A stretch of DNA of 64,000 nucleotides, taken from NCBI RefSeq assembly GCF_015709455.1, contig NZ_JADNQW010000005.1, positions 1,488,001-1,552,000 on the forward strand, written 5' to 3'. Positions 47,309-60,462 of the stretch are shown in pieces. Below the pieces are notes generated by a model. The model was not told where the DNA came from, made no database searches, and worked only from the letters and a program-made list of their open reading frames with translations. A program made the translations under genes and the position numbers. This stretch comes from Methylosinus sp. H3A. GTDB lineage: Bacteria > Pseudomonadota > Alphaproteobacteria > Rhizobiales > Beijerinckiaceae. Each line of letters opens with the position of its first letter. The first letter of the stretch is position 1.

Positions 47309-47393
47309 ATGCGCACATAAGATTTATGGACGTAGCGGAGAGACATAGCGAGGCGAGCGCGCTTCCTCCGTCCTGCGTCTCTAGGAGAAGACC

Positions 47394-51584
<4,191 letters not shown>

Positions 51585-51606
51585 GGCGGCGAATAGAGAA
51601 ACGAAG

Positions 51607-51637
51607 AAAAGGCCGCCCAGCGATGGGCGGCCTTTTT
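51607..51637 (+). terminator. Rho-independent terminator of the rpoBC operon (bidirectional)
   Basis: Perfect stem GGCCGCCCA (51611-51619) / TGGGCGGCC (51624-51632), four-base loop, flanked by AAAA upstream and TTTTT downstream, so it can also end transcripts of the converging gene at 51682. Confidence 0.9.
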
Positions 51638-51681
51638 CGTTGCGATCACCTTTGGGCGCCAGCAGGAGGGCAGGCGCGTGA

Positions 51682-52536
51682 TTACCGCTTTTTCTTGCCG
51701 CCGGTCTCGGCCGTCTTTTTGAAGCCCGTCGCGAGCTGCGTGCCGAGCGCGAGCGCACGCGCTTCCGTCACACGCAGCGCGCAATAGCCGAAATCCGCCT
51801 CCTGGATATAGGAGCGGCAGATCTCCTCGCGGCGCGCCGAAAATCCGGCCTGTTCGCGCACCAATTCCTTGCGCTGCGCCTTGTCGGATTTGATCCGGTC
51901 ATACAGCGCCTTGAAGTCGTTGCGCACGGTCTGGTCGATGCGCGCGCGCATCGTCAGCATGTCCTCGGCCCGCTTTGGATCGAAATCGCCGGCGCCCATG
52001 CCCCAGAGCCCATTGGGATCGGCGCGGCAATCGGCCTGCTTCAATTCGCAGGCTCTGCCTTCGGAGCTGACGAGAATCGCGCCGTCGAGCGCGTCGAAGC
52101 CGAAGGGGCAGGCGGGAAACTCCACCTCATAGCGCTGCAGTCCGCTCACCGTCTGTCGCGGCGTGAGCCTCAATGGCTCGGAGACCTCGATGCGGCAGGT
52201 CTCGCCGGAGCGGGTCAGCCGATCGCCGACGAGCGAGAGCCGGGCGACCTCGAGCGCGCCGCCGCGGCGCTGCAATTCGATCGAGCCGCGCGCTTCGCCG
52301 TCCTGATAGAGGACGCGTCCGAGGATCGACTCTTCGCTCGGCAGCTTCGGGGCGACGGGCGCGACGGCGGCGCGTGGCCTGGGCTTGGGCGCATCGGCCG
52401 GCGCCGCGACGGAGCCCTCCGGCGCAGGCGCGACAGCGCCCGGCAGCGCCATCTGTGCGACGGCGCCGGTCGGGGCGGCGAGAGCCAAAAAAAGCGCCGC
52501 GCCGGACAGAATCGCGCGGAAGGACACATTGGACAT
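51682..52536 (-). CDS. Exported hypothetical protein with six conserved-looking cysteines
   Basis: From the ATG at 52536 (MSNVSFRAILSGAALFLALAAPTGAVAQ) it is 284 residues; a TTG four codons upstream is less likely. A signal peptide is followed by a Pro/Ala linker (to about residue 66), a beta-rich domain with paired cysteines (GETCRIEVSEPLRLTPRQ; EFPACPFGFDALDG; ACELKQADCRADPNGLWG), and a helical, charged C-terminal part with REEICRSYIQEADFGYCALRVTEAR. The latter recalls LprI-type lysozyme-inhibitor repeats, but I would not assign that. Periplasmic, probably disulfide-bonded. Confidence 0.7.
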   Translation of the reverse strand: MSNVSFRAILSGAALFLALAAPTGAVAQMALPGAVAPAPEGSVAAPADAPKPRPRAAVAPVAPKLPSEESILGRVLYQDGEARGSIELQRRGGALEVARLSLVGDRLTRSGETCRIEVSEPLRLTPRQTVSGLQRYEVEFPACPFGFDALDGAILVSSEGRACELKQADCRADPNGLWGMGAGDFDPKRAEDMLTMRARIDQTVRNDFKALYDRIKSDKAQRKELVREQAGFSARREEICRSYIQEADFGYCALRVTEARALALGTQLATGFKKTAETGGKKKR

Positions 52537-52604
52537 GAAAGACAACAAAGACTGAAAGACGCGGCCCCGGCAAGTGCGGATCGAGGCCCCGTCAGGTCGG
52601 CGCG

Positions 52605-53132
52605 TCAGCGCGGCGCCAGCACCATGATCATTTGGCGGCCTTCCATCGAAGGCTCCAACTCGACCTTGGCGATCGTCGCCGTCTCCAATTTGACGCGGGA
52701 CATCAAGCGGTAGCCGATATCCTGGTGGGCGATCTCACGGCCGCGAAAACGCAATGTGACTTTGACCTTGTCGCCCTCTTCGAAGAAGCGCTGCACGGCC
52801 TTCATCTTCACGTCATAGTCGTGCTCGTCGATGCCGGGGCGGAGCTTGATCTCCTTGACCTCGACGATCTTCTGCTTCTTGCGGGCCTCGGCGGCCTTCT
52901 TCTGCTCGAGAAATCGAAATCTTCCGTAATCGAGGATTTTGCAGACCGGCGGCTCGGAGTTGGGCGCGATCTCGACGAGATCGAGCGAAGCCGTCTCCGC
53001 CAGCGAGAGGGCGTCGAGCAAGGCGACCACGCCGTGGTTCTTGCCTTCCGAGTCGATCAGTTGCACCTCGCGCGCGCGAATCTCCCGGTTGATGCGCGGA
53101 CCCTCCTTCTGTGGGGCCGCGGTGCTCTTCAT
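52605..53132 (-). CDS. infC: Translation initiation factor IF-3
   Basis: IF-3 keeps ribosomal subunits apart and checks the start codon and initiator tRNA. The 175-residue product has [47 protein letters not shown], the Lys-rich linker ([12 protein letters not shown]), and the C-terminal [17 protein letters not shown]. It starts with ATG at 53132, not the AUU used for autoregulation in enterobacteria. rpmI-rplT do not follow; that split is common in alphaproteobacteria. Confidence 0.97.
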   Translation of the reverse strand: MKSTAAPQKEGPRINREIRAREVQLIDSEGKNHGVVALLDALSLAETASLDLVEIAPNSEPPVCKILDYGRFRFLEQKKAAEARKKQKIVEVKEIKLRPGIDEHDYDVKMKAVQRFFEEGDKVKVTLRFRGREIAHQDIGYRLMSRVKLETATIAKVELEPSMEGRQMIMVLAPR

Positions 53133-53346
53133 TGGACGGCGAATGGATGTTCTCCCTTCAGGATGAAACCGATCGTCTGCCGACCGAGCCGATTCGCGAG
53201 AGAAAGCGGCAAAAGCCCCCGCTTCCCCCGGAACGACCCGGCGGATGGCCGACGTCGAAAGAATCTCACTCTCTTCGACGAAGTCAACCGTCGATATGGA
53301 ACTATTCGCGGCGAAGTGGTCGAATTCCTCCGTTCAACCGCAATCG

Positions 53347-53574
53347 TCAACCGCAATCGGCGAAGGCGGGACAGGATGCGCCGCAGCCTCCCGCTCCGCC
53401 CATGGCGGCGCAGGACGCCTCCGCTTCGCCGCCGCTCGCGGGCTTGGCGATGAGCGAGAGCTGGCGCGTCAATTCGACGCTTCCGCAGGCGGGACAAGCG
53501 GGAATGTCGTCCGAGCGCACCAAGGTCTCGAATCCATTGTCGCAGGAATTGCAGCTATAGGCGTAGATCGGCAT
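53347..53574 (-). CDS. FmdB-type zinc-ribbon protein
   Basis: A 75-residue protein with the FmdB/CxxC_CxxC_SSSS zinc ribbon MPIYAYSCNSCDNGFETLV ... DIPACPACGSVELTRQLS (Cys8, Cys11, Cys27, Cys30), followed by a Gly/Ala/Cys-rich tail (CAAMGGAGGCGASCPAFADCG) with further cysteines. Thought to be regulatory or metal-handling; function not established. Confidence 0.87.
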   Translation of the reverse strand: MPIYAYSCNSCDNGFETLVRSDDIPACPACGSVELTRQLSLIAKPASGGEAEASCAAMGGAGGCGASCPAFADCG

Positions 53575-53652
53575 CGAAATCCTCGTTACCGGGAAGAGCT
53601 CCTCGCGATTACATGCGCCCGAGGCCGCGCCATTGCAAGCCGGGGCTCGTGC

Positions 53653-54276
53653 TCACTCGGCGCCGCGGGCCAGGCGCAGTGCATAGGCGCGGACATCCTT
53701 CGGCCATTCCGCCATTTGCGATTCGAATCGCGCATCGTCTCCGGCGAAGAGCGCGCGCAGAGCCTCCTCGTAACCCGGAAGATTTCCCGAGACGGCCGCT
53801 AAAAATCGATAGGCGGCCTCCCGCGCCATGCGCAGGCGGCTCTCCGCCCCGCCTTCTCGGCGCGCGGCGTCCACCAGCCGCCGCAGAGCCGCCGAAGCGC
53901 CGCCCGGCTGCGCGCCGAGCCAGTCCCAATGGCGCGGCAGCAAGGTGATCTCGCGCGCGACGACGCCCAGTCGCGGCCGCCCGCGTCCGCGCGCGCCCTC
54001 CTCTGCGCCCTCCTGCTCCGTCGCCCCGCTTCGCGCCCGGCCGCTGGCGGCGGGGGGCGCCGAAGCGAGCCTCGCGATGATCTCCGCTTTTGCGCCGCGC
54101 AGATCGAGATCGACGACCTCGCCGGTCGCATCGTCGAAAGTGAGAATATAGCCGTCGGCGGCGTCGGCGTTCTTGACCGCAAGAGCGACTTCGACCAGCG
54201 GACCGGCGGCCAGCATGCGGCCGTCGGCGAAAGCGGCGCAGGGCCGCGACAAGCGGGAGAGCGTTTCGTTTTCCAT
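53653..54276 (-). CDS. DUF2239 family protein
   Basis: From the ATG at 54276 (MENETLSRLSRPCAAFADGRML) it is 207 residues. It has the DUF2239 core GRPRLGVVAREITLLPRHWDWLGAQPGGASAALRRLVDAAR (about residues 95-135) and a strand-rich N-terminal part (TFDDATGEVVDLDLRG). No function has been established for this family. The segment around KPRLG/LLPRHW..L recalls ribbon-helix-helix/ParD-like DNA-binding modules, which is a guess. Single-gene unit. Confidence 0.82.
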   Translation of the reverse strand: MENETLSRLSRPCAAFADGRMLAAGPLVEVALAVKNADAADGYILTFDDATGEVVDLDLRGAKAEIIARLASAPPAASGRARSGATEQEGAEEGARGRGRPRLGVVAREITLLPRHWDWLGAQPGGASAALRRLVDAARREGGAESRLRMAREAAYRFLAAVSGNLPGYEEALRALFAGDDARFESQMAEWPKDVRAYALRLARGAE

Positions 54277-54411
54277 GGGGAATTTATACCCGTTATAAAA
54301 TGCAAGAGTCAATAATACCCGGAATAAATAATCAGCGCGGGCGGCAGGCGTCCGCGCCCCTATCTGTCACGGGGCGCGGCTCCTTCCGGGGTCGCGACGG
54401 AGATCGCTCGC

Positions 54412-55614
54412 ATGATCCGTCGCTTTGGCTTCTGCCTTTTTGTGTGTTCGACGCTGATTCTCGGTTCGACGCCGAGCCTCACGGCGCGCGCGGAGCCTTC
54501 GGCGGAGGCCGAAGCGAAACGCATAGAGGCGGATTTGCGCAGCATCCGGCTGCCGGAGGGCTTTTTCATCTCGCTCTATGCTCTGGTTCCGCATGCGCGC
54601 ACGCTCGCCGTCGGCCGGCGTGGCGAAGCGATCTTCGTCGGCACGGATGCGAGCCGCATTCTTGTGCTGACGCCGGGCGGCGAGCGCGCCGCTTCCGTCG
54701 ATATTTTCGCGCCGGACGCCCCTTTCGTCATTCCGCACGGCCTCTGCTTCGACGCGGAGGGAACATTGTTCGTCGTCGAGCAGAATCGCATTTCGAGCTT
54801 CGCCGAGGCCGAAAAGGACTGGCGCCGGCTCGTTTGGAAGGATGCACGCAATCTCGCGCCGCAGGGCGGGCTCGTCCCCGCAGCCGAGCAGAGCGCCAAT
54901 CACACGACGCGCGTCTGTCGCGTTGGGCCGGACGGCAAGCTCTATGTCGCGCTCGGCCAGCCCTATAATGTCACCCCGCGCGAAAAGCTCGAGCTCTATG
55001 ACCGTATCGGGATGGGAGGACTCATCCGCATGAATCGCGACGGCTCCGGTCGCGAGGTTTTTGCGCGCGGCATTCGCAATTCAGTGGGGCTCGACTTCGA
55101 CCCGGGAGACGACGCCCTCTGGTTCACGGACAATCAGGTCGATCGCATGGGCGACGACGCGCCGCCGGGCGAATTGAACCGCGCGCTGCGGCCGGGGCTG
55201 CATTTCGGCTTCCCCTGGTATGGCGGCGGCCATGTGCGCACTTACGAATATTCGCGCGACGAGCCGCCGCCGAATGTCGTCTTTCCGCAGGTGGAGGAGG
55301 CGCCGCACGCCGCCGATCTCGGTATGGTCTTCTACCGGGGCGCGGCTTTCCCGCCCTATTACCGCGGCGGGATTTTCTCCGCCCAGCATGGCTCCTGGGA
55401 TCGCACCATGCCGATCGGCGCGCGGGTGATGTTCACCCGCGTCGGCCCGGAGGGAAAGCGCGGCGTCAGCGAGCCCTTCGCGGAGGGGTGGAACACCGGC
55501 GATCCGCAATATCTCGGTCGCCCCGTGGATGTGGCGGAACTGCCGGACGGCTCGCTGCTGGTGACGGACGACCAGAATGGGGCGGTGTATCGGATCGGCT
55601 ATAAGGCGCCGTGA
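54412..55614 (+). CDS. Periplasmic PQQ-dependent sugar (aldose/sorbosone) dehydrogenase
   Basis: A 400-residue exported beta-propeller dehydrogenase. A signal peptide (to about Ala27) is followed by the soluble PQQ-sugar dehydrogenase pattern: RIYVALG-like KLYVALGQPYNV, GGLIRMNRDGSGREVFARGIRNSVGLDFDP, LWFTDNQVDRMGDDAPPGELN, FGFPWYGGG, and GIFSAQHGSWDR, which supply PQQ and calcium ligands in the family. No haem motif is fused. Oxidises an aldose or similar alcohol and passes electrons to an unknown acceptor. No PQQ synthesis genes are in the window. Confidence 0.88.
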   Translation: MIRRFGFCLFVCSTLILGSTPSLTARAEPSAEAEAKRIEADLRSIRLPEGFFISLYALVPHARTLAVGRRGEAIFVGTDASRILVLTPGGERAASVDIFAPDAPFVIPHGLCFDAEGTLFVVEQNRISSFAEAEKDWRRLVWKDARNLAPQGGLVPAAEQSANHTTRVCRVGPDGKLYVALGQPYNVTPREKLELYDRIGMGGLIRMNRDGSGREVFARGIRNSVGLDFDPGDDALWFTDNQVDRMGDDAPPGELNRALRPGLHFGFPWYGGGHVRTYEYSRDEPPPNVVFPQVEEAPHAADLGMVFYRGAAFPPYYRGGIFSAQHGSWDRTMPIGARVMFTRVGPEGKRGVSEPFAEGWNTGDPQYLGRPVDVAELPDGSLLVTDDQNGAVYRIGYKAP

Positions 55615-55696
55615 CGCCGCCCAATGCGATTATGTATTGACATTGTCCCTACTCGCGCTTTTGTTTATCGATCACAACCCCCTGGAGGAGAGGCGC

Positions 55697-56008
55697 ATGG
55701 CGACCGATGCGTCGAAACGACGATCCGCTGCGCCGGCCCGAGAGCGGCATGACTCCACAGTGAATGTGCGCATGTCGACGACGACGCGGAATTTGATCGA
55801 CACGGCAGCGTCGCTCATCGGCAAGACGCGCAGTGAATTCATCACGGAAAGCGCTCGCCGGCACGCCGTCGACATATTGCTCGACCAGCGCCTGTTTCTG
55901 CTGAACGCGAAAGACTTCGCGGAATTCGAGGCGGCGCTGGATCGGCCGCCGCCGCCCAATGACGAGCTCAGAGCACTGCTGAAGAAGAAGCCTCTATGGG
56001 AGAGGTAG
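55697..56008 (+). CDS. DUF1778 (TacA-like) antitoxin
   Basis: The ATG at 55697 follows GGAGGAGAGG. The 103-residue product has a ribbon-helix-helix domain (STVNVRMSTTTRNLIDTAASLIGKTRSEFITESARRHAVDIL) and a C-terminal toxin-wrapping tail (FAEFEAALDRPPPPNDELRALLKK). It overlaps the GNAT toxin gene by 13 bases, the classical TA arrangement. The complex should repress its own promoter; TTGACA at 55637-55642 is a candidate -35 box. Confidence 0.92.
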   Translation: MATDASKRRSAAPARERHDSTVNVRMSTTTRNLIDTAASLIGKTRSEFITESARRHAVDILLDQRLFLLNAKDFAEFEAALDRPPPPNDELRALLKKKPLWER

Positions 56009-56511
56009 AACGCGGGGCGATATTTCACCCGCCCACGCGGCTCGACCCGACGAAGCATGATTGTCGCAGCTTCGACTGCGGCAAGCCTCAGTTGAACGAC
56101 TGGTTGAAGCAGCATGCGGCCGCGAGCGAAGGACGCAGCGCGAGAACCTATGTCGCCTGCGTGGGCGACAAGGTCATAGGCTATTACTGCATCGCCGCGG
56201 GATCGATCGAGCGCGAGGCGATTCCCTCCAAGGTCAAGAAACATGGTTTGCCCAATCCGATCCCGGTGAGTATCATCGGCAGGTTGGCGCGGGATGTCGG
56301 CTACGCCGGCAAGGGACTGGGCGCGGATTTGCTCGCCGATGCGCTGAAGAGAATTCTCTCTGCGTCCGAGACGATCGGAGTGAGGGGCGTGATCGTTCAT
56401 GCGCTCGATGCGGAATCGGTCCCTTTCTACGTGAGAAACGGATTTCTTCCCTGCAAGTTCGGCGATCGAACGTTTTTTATGCCGATCGAAACGATCGAGA
56501 GCGCGATCTAA
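55996..56511 (+). CDS. GNAT-family acetyltransferase toxin (TacT-like)
   Basis: A 171-residue GNAT fold protein. It has the TacT-type N-terminus LDPTKHDCRSFDCGKPQLNDWLKQHAA, the acetyl-CoA-binding loop GRLARDVGYAGKGLGADLL (about residues 95-113), and Tyr145 in SVPFYVRNGF, the position of the catalytic tyrosine. Such toxins acetylate the amino acid on charged tRNAs and block translation. The antitoxin overlaps upstream. Intact, so the pair is probably functional. Confidence 0.92.
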   Translation: MGEVERGAIFHPPTRLDPTKHDCRSFDCGKPQLNDWLKQHAAASEGRSARTYVACVGDKVIGYYCIAAGSIEREAIPSKVKKHGLPNPIPVSIIGRLARDVGYAGKGLGADLLADALKRILSASETIGVRGVIVHALDAESVPFYVRNGFLPCKFGDRTFFMPIETIESAI

Positions 56512-57659
56512 ATCCCACTCAACGCCTTGCCGTCATGCCCCGTCACGCGCACATCCAGCATCCGCCCCGCCTCCGCGTCGGGCGTGCGCAGCGGCGTGAA
56601 ATCTTCGGCGCGGGCCATGCCGCCTTTTTCGGTCAGCACGCGCAAAGTCTTGCCGATCTGCACGCCCAGATGGCGCGTGAGCGCCGCCTCTCCGGCCGCG
56701 CGCAGGCGGGCGGCGCGTTCTTTCACCAATGCGCCATTCACCTGCGGCATCAGCGCCGCCGGCGTTCCGGGACGCTGCGAATAGGGGAAGACATGCAGAT
56801 GCGTCAGCCCGCATTCTTCGACGAGATCGAGCGTGCGGGCGAACATCTCCTCGGTCTCGGTGGGAAAGCCGACGATGAAATCGGCGCCGAAGACGATTCC
56901 CGGCCGCGCCGCGCGCAGCTCCGCGCAAAAGCGAATCGCGTCCTCGCGCGAATGGCGGCGCTTCATGCGCTTCAGGATCAGATCGTCGCCCGATTGCAGC
57001 GAGAGATGCAGATGCGGCATGAGGCGCGGCTCCGCGCCCATGCAGTCCAACAGCTCGGCGTCGGCTTCTATGCAGTCGATGGAGGAGAGCCGCAGGCGCT
57101 CGAGCTCCGGCAGCTCGCGTAGCGCGGCGCGCACGAGTCCGCCGAGCGAGGCGCCCTGCGCAGCGTAGCTCGTCAGATCGACGCCGGTCAACACGATCTC
57201 GCGCTTGCCGCTTTCGACGAGCCGCCGCGCCTCGGCGAGAATCTCCGCCGCCGCGATGGAGCGCGACGGTCCGCGGCCGAAGGGGATGACGCAGAAAGTG
57301 CAGCGATGGTCGCAGCCGTTCTGCACGGCGAGAAAAGCCCGCGTCTGCCCCTCGGCGGCGCTCTCGGCGCGCGCCTCGTGAGGCTCGGCGAGAACGCGGG
57401 CGACGCCGTCCATGGCGGCGAAGCTCTGGGGATCTATGCGCGCCGCGCAGCCGGCGACGACGATCTCGGCCGCGGGGCGCTCGCGGGCGAGGCGCCGGAT
57501 CGTCTGCCGCGCCTGGCGCGTCGCCTCCGCCGTCACGGCGCAAGTGTTGACGATGACGCGCTCGTGTTGCGCGCCGGCGCGCGCCTCGCGCAGCAGCCGC
57601 TCCGAATCGACGTAATTGAGACGGCAGCCGAAAGTGACGATGTCGACCGCCGCGCTCAC
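56508..57659 (-). CDS. mtaB: tRNA t6A37 methylthiotransferase MtaB
   Basis: MtaB is a radical-SAM enzyme that adds a methylthio group to t6A37 in ANN-decoding tRNAs. The 383-residue product has the UPF0004 cysteines (Cys12, Cys40, Cys71), the radical-SAM motif GCDHRCTFC (Cys116, Cys120, Cys123), and a C-terminal TRAM-like part. GTG start at 57659. Its stop lies just inside the toxin gene's end on the other strand, and its start overlaps dapF by four bases. It needs Fe-S clusters, hence sulfur from cysteine desulfurases. Confidence 0.93.
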   Translation of the reverse strand: MSAAVDIVTFGCRLNYVDSERLLREARAGAQHERVIVNTCAVTAEATRQARQTIRRLARERPAAEIVVAGCAARIDPQSFAAMDGVARVLAEPHEARAESAAEGQTRAFLAVQNGCDHRCTFCVIPFGRGPSRSIAAAEILAEARRLVESGKREIVLTGVDLTSYAAQGASLGGLVRAALRELPELERLRLSSIDCIEADAELLDCMGAEPRLMPHLHLSLQSGDDLILKRMKRRHSREDAIRFCAELRAARPGIVFGADFIVGFPTETEEMFARTLDLVEECGLTHLHVFPYSQRPGTPAALMPQVNGALVKERAARLRAAGEAALTRHLGVQIGKTLRVLTEKGGMARAEDFTPLRTPDAEAGRMLDVRVTGHDGKALSGI

Positions 57660-58534
57660 GCGCCTTGCTCGTCGAAGACGCGCGCCTCGAGCCTTGTTTC
57701 GAATTCGAGCTCGACGTCGCCGGTCATCAGCACATGATCGTCCGGCCCCCAGGCGATGACGAGATCGCCGCCCGGCAGACGCACGCGCGCCTCCCGCGCG
57801 GAGAGGCCGGCGCGCGCCGCCGCCACCAGCACGGCGCAGGCGGCCGAGCCGCAGGCGCGCGTCTCGCCCGTGCCGCGTTCCCAGACGCGCAGCAGGATAT
57901 CATCCGCCGCCACGACTTTGGCGAAGGAGATATTGGCGCGCTCGGGGAAGAGCGGGTGATGCTCGAGCTGCGGCCCGAGCGTCGCGAGATCGACGGCCGA
58001 CGGGTCATCGACGAAGAAGACCGCATGGGGATTGCCCATATTGGCGGCCGAAAAGACAGTGGGCGCCCCCTGGACGGCAGGCGCAAGCGGCACATTTGAG
58101 GTGTCGGGCGCCGCGGCGGCGAGCGGGATCTCCCGCCAGCCGAGCCGCGGGCGGCCCATATCGACGGTAAAGCGCGTCTCGCCCTTGCGCCATGTCCGCA
58201 CGGGGCCGGCGTCGGTCTCCAGCGTCAGCGCGTCGCCCTCGCCCGCGCGGCCGAGTATATAGGCGACGCAGCGCGTGCCATTGCCGCAGGCGGAAGAGAG
58301 CGAGCCGTCGGTGTTGTAGATACGCATGAAGGCGTCGGCGCCGGTCTGGCGCGGCTCATGCAGGACCATGAGCTGGTCGAAGCGCAGGCCCGGCGCCCTC
58401 GCTATGGCGCGCGCCTCCGCGGGCGCGACCGTGAGGTCGGCGCCGCGCAAGTCGAGCACGAGAATTTCATTGCCGATCCCGTTCATGCGATAGATCGGGC
58501 GGCCGGCGAGCGGGCTGGTCATCATGCCGTTCAT
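57656..58534 (-). CDS. dapF: Diaminopimelate epimerase
   Basis: DapF interconverts LL- and meso-diaminopimelate for lysine and peptidoglycan synthesis. The 292-residue product has FRMNG-like [16 protein letters not shown] and the two catalytic cysteines: Cys83 in [13 protein letters not shown] and Cys228 in [13 protein letters not shown]. Normal length. Overlaps mtaB by four bases, the usual dapF-mtaB order of alphaproteobacteria. Confidence 0.97.
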   Translation of the reverse strand: MNGMMTSPLAGRPIYRMNGIGNEILVLDLRGADLTVAPAEARAIARAPGLRFDQLMVLHEPRQTGADAFMRIYNTDGSLSSACGNGTRCVAYILGRAGEGDALTLETDAGPVRTWRKGETRFTVDMGRPRLGWREIPLAAAAPDTSNVPLAPAVQGAPTVFSAANMGNPHAVFFVDDPSAVDLATLGPQLEHHPLFPERANISFAKVVAADDILLRVWERGTGETRACGSAACAVLVAAARAGLSAREARVRLPGGDLVIAWGPDDHVLMTGDVELEFETRLEARVFDEQGA

Positions 58535-58610
58535 TTCCTGTTACAGGCGTATATAGAGAATCGAATCGCGACGCTATGGCCGGCGCGCGCGCTTTCTGAA
58601 GGACGAGACC

Positions 58611-59363
58611 ATGAGCAATTCGAACGGTGAGGGCTTCACGCAGAAATTGAAGCGAGCCTGGCCCTTTGTGGCCGCTCTGGCCGTCCTCGCCGTCGCGGCG
58701 GGCGCCTTTTTCGGCGCGACATCGGCCCCGCCTTCATCCGATCCCGCCGCCCCGCCGCCGCACGCGCAGGCTGCGGCGGAAGCGCCGAAGCCGGCGCCCG
58801 CCGCGCCGGCCTCTCCGGACAGCCCGGTCGCTCCCAAGCCGACGCTCGATCTCAACGAGCCGCCGGCCGACGCGCAAGCGGAGGCGCAGGCCGAGGCCAT
58901 CGCCGGCCAGGCGAGCGAGATCATTGCGCGCCCGGTCGCCAAATTGCGTGGCCAGGGCACTTGGGCGGATGGGCTCAAGACGCTCTCCGACGCCATCGCC
59001 AATGTGCGGATCGCCGCCTCCAAGGCCGGCCTCACCGTGGATGGGCGTCCGCTCGTCGCCTTCACCGAGACGGATGACAATGGGTTTCACTTCGAGGCGA
59101 TGCTGCCGCTCGCCAAGGCGCCAGAGGGCAAGGCCAAGCTCGACCACGGCGTCGAAATCGGCGCCTCGCCCGCCGGCAAGGCGCTGAAATTCCAGCACCG
59201 TGGCCCCTATGAGGAGATCGACTCGACCTATGAGGCGATCACCGCCTTCCTCGACGAGAAGGGTCTCGACACGAAGAATCTGTTCGTCGAGGAATATCTC
59301 ACCGATCTGAAGACCAGCGACGACGATGGGCTGCAAGTGGATATTTATGTGTTCTTGAAGTGA
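58611..59363 (+). CDS. Membrane-anchored GyrI-like (AraC effector-binding) domain protein
   Basis: A 250-residue protein with an N-terminal membrane anchor (WPFVAALAVLAVAAGAFFGA, about residues 17-36), a Pro/Ala linker, and a GyrI-like small-molecule-binding domain (about residues 100-250) with GRPLVAFTETDDNGFHFEAMLPL, HRGPYEEIDSTYEAITAFLDE and LQVDIYVFLK. Probably faces the periplasm; ligand unknown. Confidence 0.8.
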   Translation: MSNSNGEGFTQKLKRAWPFVAALAVLAVAAGAFFGATSAPPSSDPAAPPPHAQAAAEAPKPAPAAPASPDSPVAPKPTLDLNEPPADAQAEAQAEAIAGQASEIIARPVAKLRGQGTWADGLKTLSDAIANVRIAASKAGLTVDGRPLVAFTETDDNGFHFEAMLPLAKAPEGKAKLDHGVEIGASPAGKALKFQHRGPYEEIDSTYEAITAFLDEKGLDTKNLFVEEYLTDLKTSDDDGLQVDIYVFLK

Positions 59364-59423
59364 GGGTCATGCGCGGCGCATGAGCGTGACATTCGCCATC
59401 TGCCGCGGCCGTCGATGAAATCG

Positions 59424-59480
59424 TGAGGGCGTCCCCCCTCGCCGACCCCTCCCCCACCTTCCGCGGGAGAGGGGGCTTTC
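59424..59480. repeat. Dispersed extragenic palindromic repeat (copy 4, partial)
   Basis: GTGAGGGCG and CCCCTCCCCCACCTTCCGCGGGAG are recognisable parts of the repeat family, lying between two convergent genes, where it could serve as a terminator region. Confidence 0.5.
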
Positions 59481-59546
59481 CCTTTTCGCTTCGGGAAGGC
59501 GCGCGTCGAATTTCTGCTGTGCGGATCACCGCGAGGCGGCGCCGTT

Positions 59547-59774
59547 TTATCGACTATCCTTCGTGTCTTTGTCCGGGCGATATTCGAGAATGTCGCCCGG
59601 CTGGCAGTCGAGAACCTCGCAGATCTTCTCCAGCGTATCGAAGCGAATGCCCTTCACCTTGCCGGATTTCAGCAGGCTGACATTCTGCTCGGCGATGCCG
59701 ATGCGTTGTGCGAGGTCGCGCGAGCGCATCTTGCGCCGCGCGAGCATCACGTCGAGATTGACGATGATCGCCAT
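59547..59774 (-). CDS. XRE/Cro-CI-type small regulator (YozG-like)
   Basis: A 75-residue HTH_3/HTH_26 protein: MAIIVNLDVMLARRKMRSRD, LAQRIGIAEQNVSLLKSGKVKGIRFDTLEKICEVLDCQPGDILEY. This size and sequence are typical of the YozG class, usually encoded next to a DUF2975 membrane protein, as here (six bases apart). Together they may form a membrane-linked regulatory pair. Confidence 0.9.
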   Translation of the reverse strand: MAIIVNLDVMLARRKMRSRDLAQRIGIAEQNVSLLKSGKVKGIRFDTLEKICEVLDCQPGDILEYRPDKDTKDSR

Positions 59775-59780
59775 GCCCGC

Positions 59781-60344
59781 TCACACGAATTGCGCGTTTT
59801 CGCCGGCGATCTCGGCGGCCGTCTTGAAGATATGCGCTATCGCGATCAGCATCAGCAGGAAGATGACGTTCAGCAGATCCTCGAGCCTGATGTAGCCGTG
59901 ATGGTTCTGCTCGGCGGGGAGATGCGAGGCGATCGCGAGAATGACCGCCGAGCGCATCGCCACATCCAGAACAATGGTTACAAGGCCGATGACGCCCGCG
60001 CGCCGCAACCATAGCGCCGCCTCGGCGGAGAAGACGCCGCCCTGCAGATAGAGGCTGAATACGCGCCACAGGCAAAAGCAGATGACGGCGGTGAAGACCC
60101 AGACGACGAGGCTCAGCGCCATCGCCGCCGCATATTGGCCTTGCGATGCGCCCGACACGTCGATCTGCAGCAACTCGCGAAAATGGCGCTCGACCTTTCC
60201 GCTATCGGCCCAGAAGATCAAAATCACGAGGAGGTCCGCCACGGCGAAGAAAATGACGAGCGCGCGGATCGTCTGGCAGATCCAACCGATGCGTTCTCGC
60301 AGAGCCGAGAGGCGCGGATCCTGAAAAGCGGCGATGTCGGTCAT
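59781..60344 (-). CDS. DUF2975 membrane protein
   Basis: From the ATG at 60344 (MTDIAAFQDPRLSALRERIGWICQTIR) it is 187 residues with four hydrophobic helices (about residues 23-45, 70-95, 115-140, 150-172). The segment LWRVFSLYLQGGVFSAEAALWLRRAGVI is typical of DUF2975. Function unknown; pairs with the downstream XRE gene. A start nine bases upstream (MDCMTD) is possible. Confidence 0.85.
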   Translation of the reverse strand: MTDIAAFQDPRLSALRERIGWICQTIRALVIFFAVADLLVILIFWADSGKVERHFRELLQIDVSGASQGQYAAAMALSLVVWVFTAVICFCLWRVFSLYLQGGVFSAEAALWLRRAGVIGLVTIVLDVAMRSAVILAIASHLPAEQNHHGYIRLEDLLNVIFLLMLIAIAHIFKTAAEIAGENAQFV

Positions 60345-60400
60345 GCAATCCATCCTTTTCGGTGATGCGCGGCGACGCCGAGCCTGCGCGATGCAAACCA

Positions 60401-60428
60401 TTTGACACATATTAATTTTAATGTCAAA
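60401..60428. promoter_or_regulatory. Inverted repeat TTTGACA-N14-TGTCAAA
   Basis: A perfect 7-bp inverted repeat in the AT-rich divergent gap between the DUF2975/XRE genes and the lipoprotein gene. Each arm can also be read as a -35 box (TTGACA), but no -10 box lies at the right distance, so I prefer an operator, probably for the XRE protein. Confidence 0.45.
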
Positions 60429-60462
60429 CATGAAAATATCATCGGATTTTCGGAGCTCGTCC

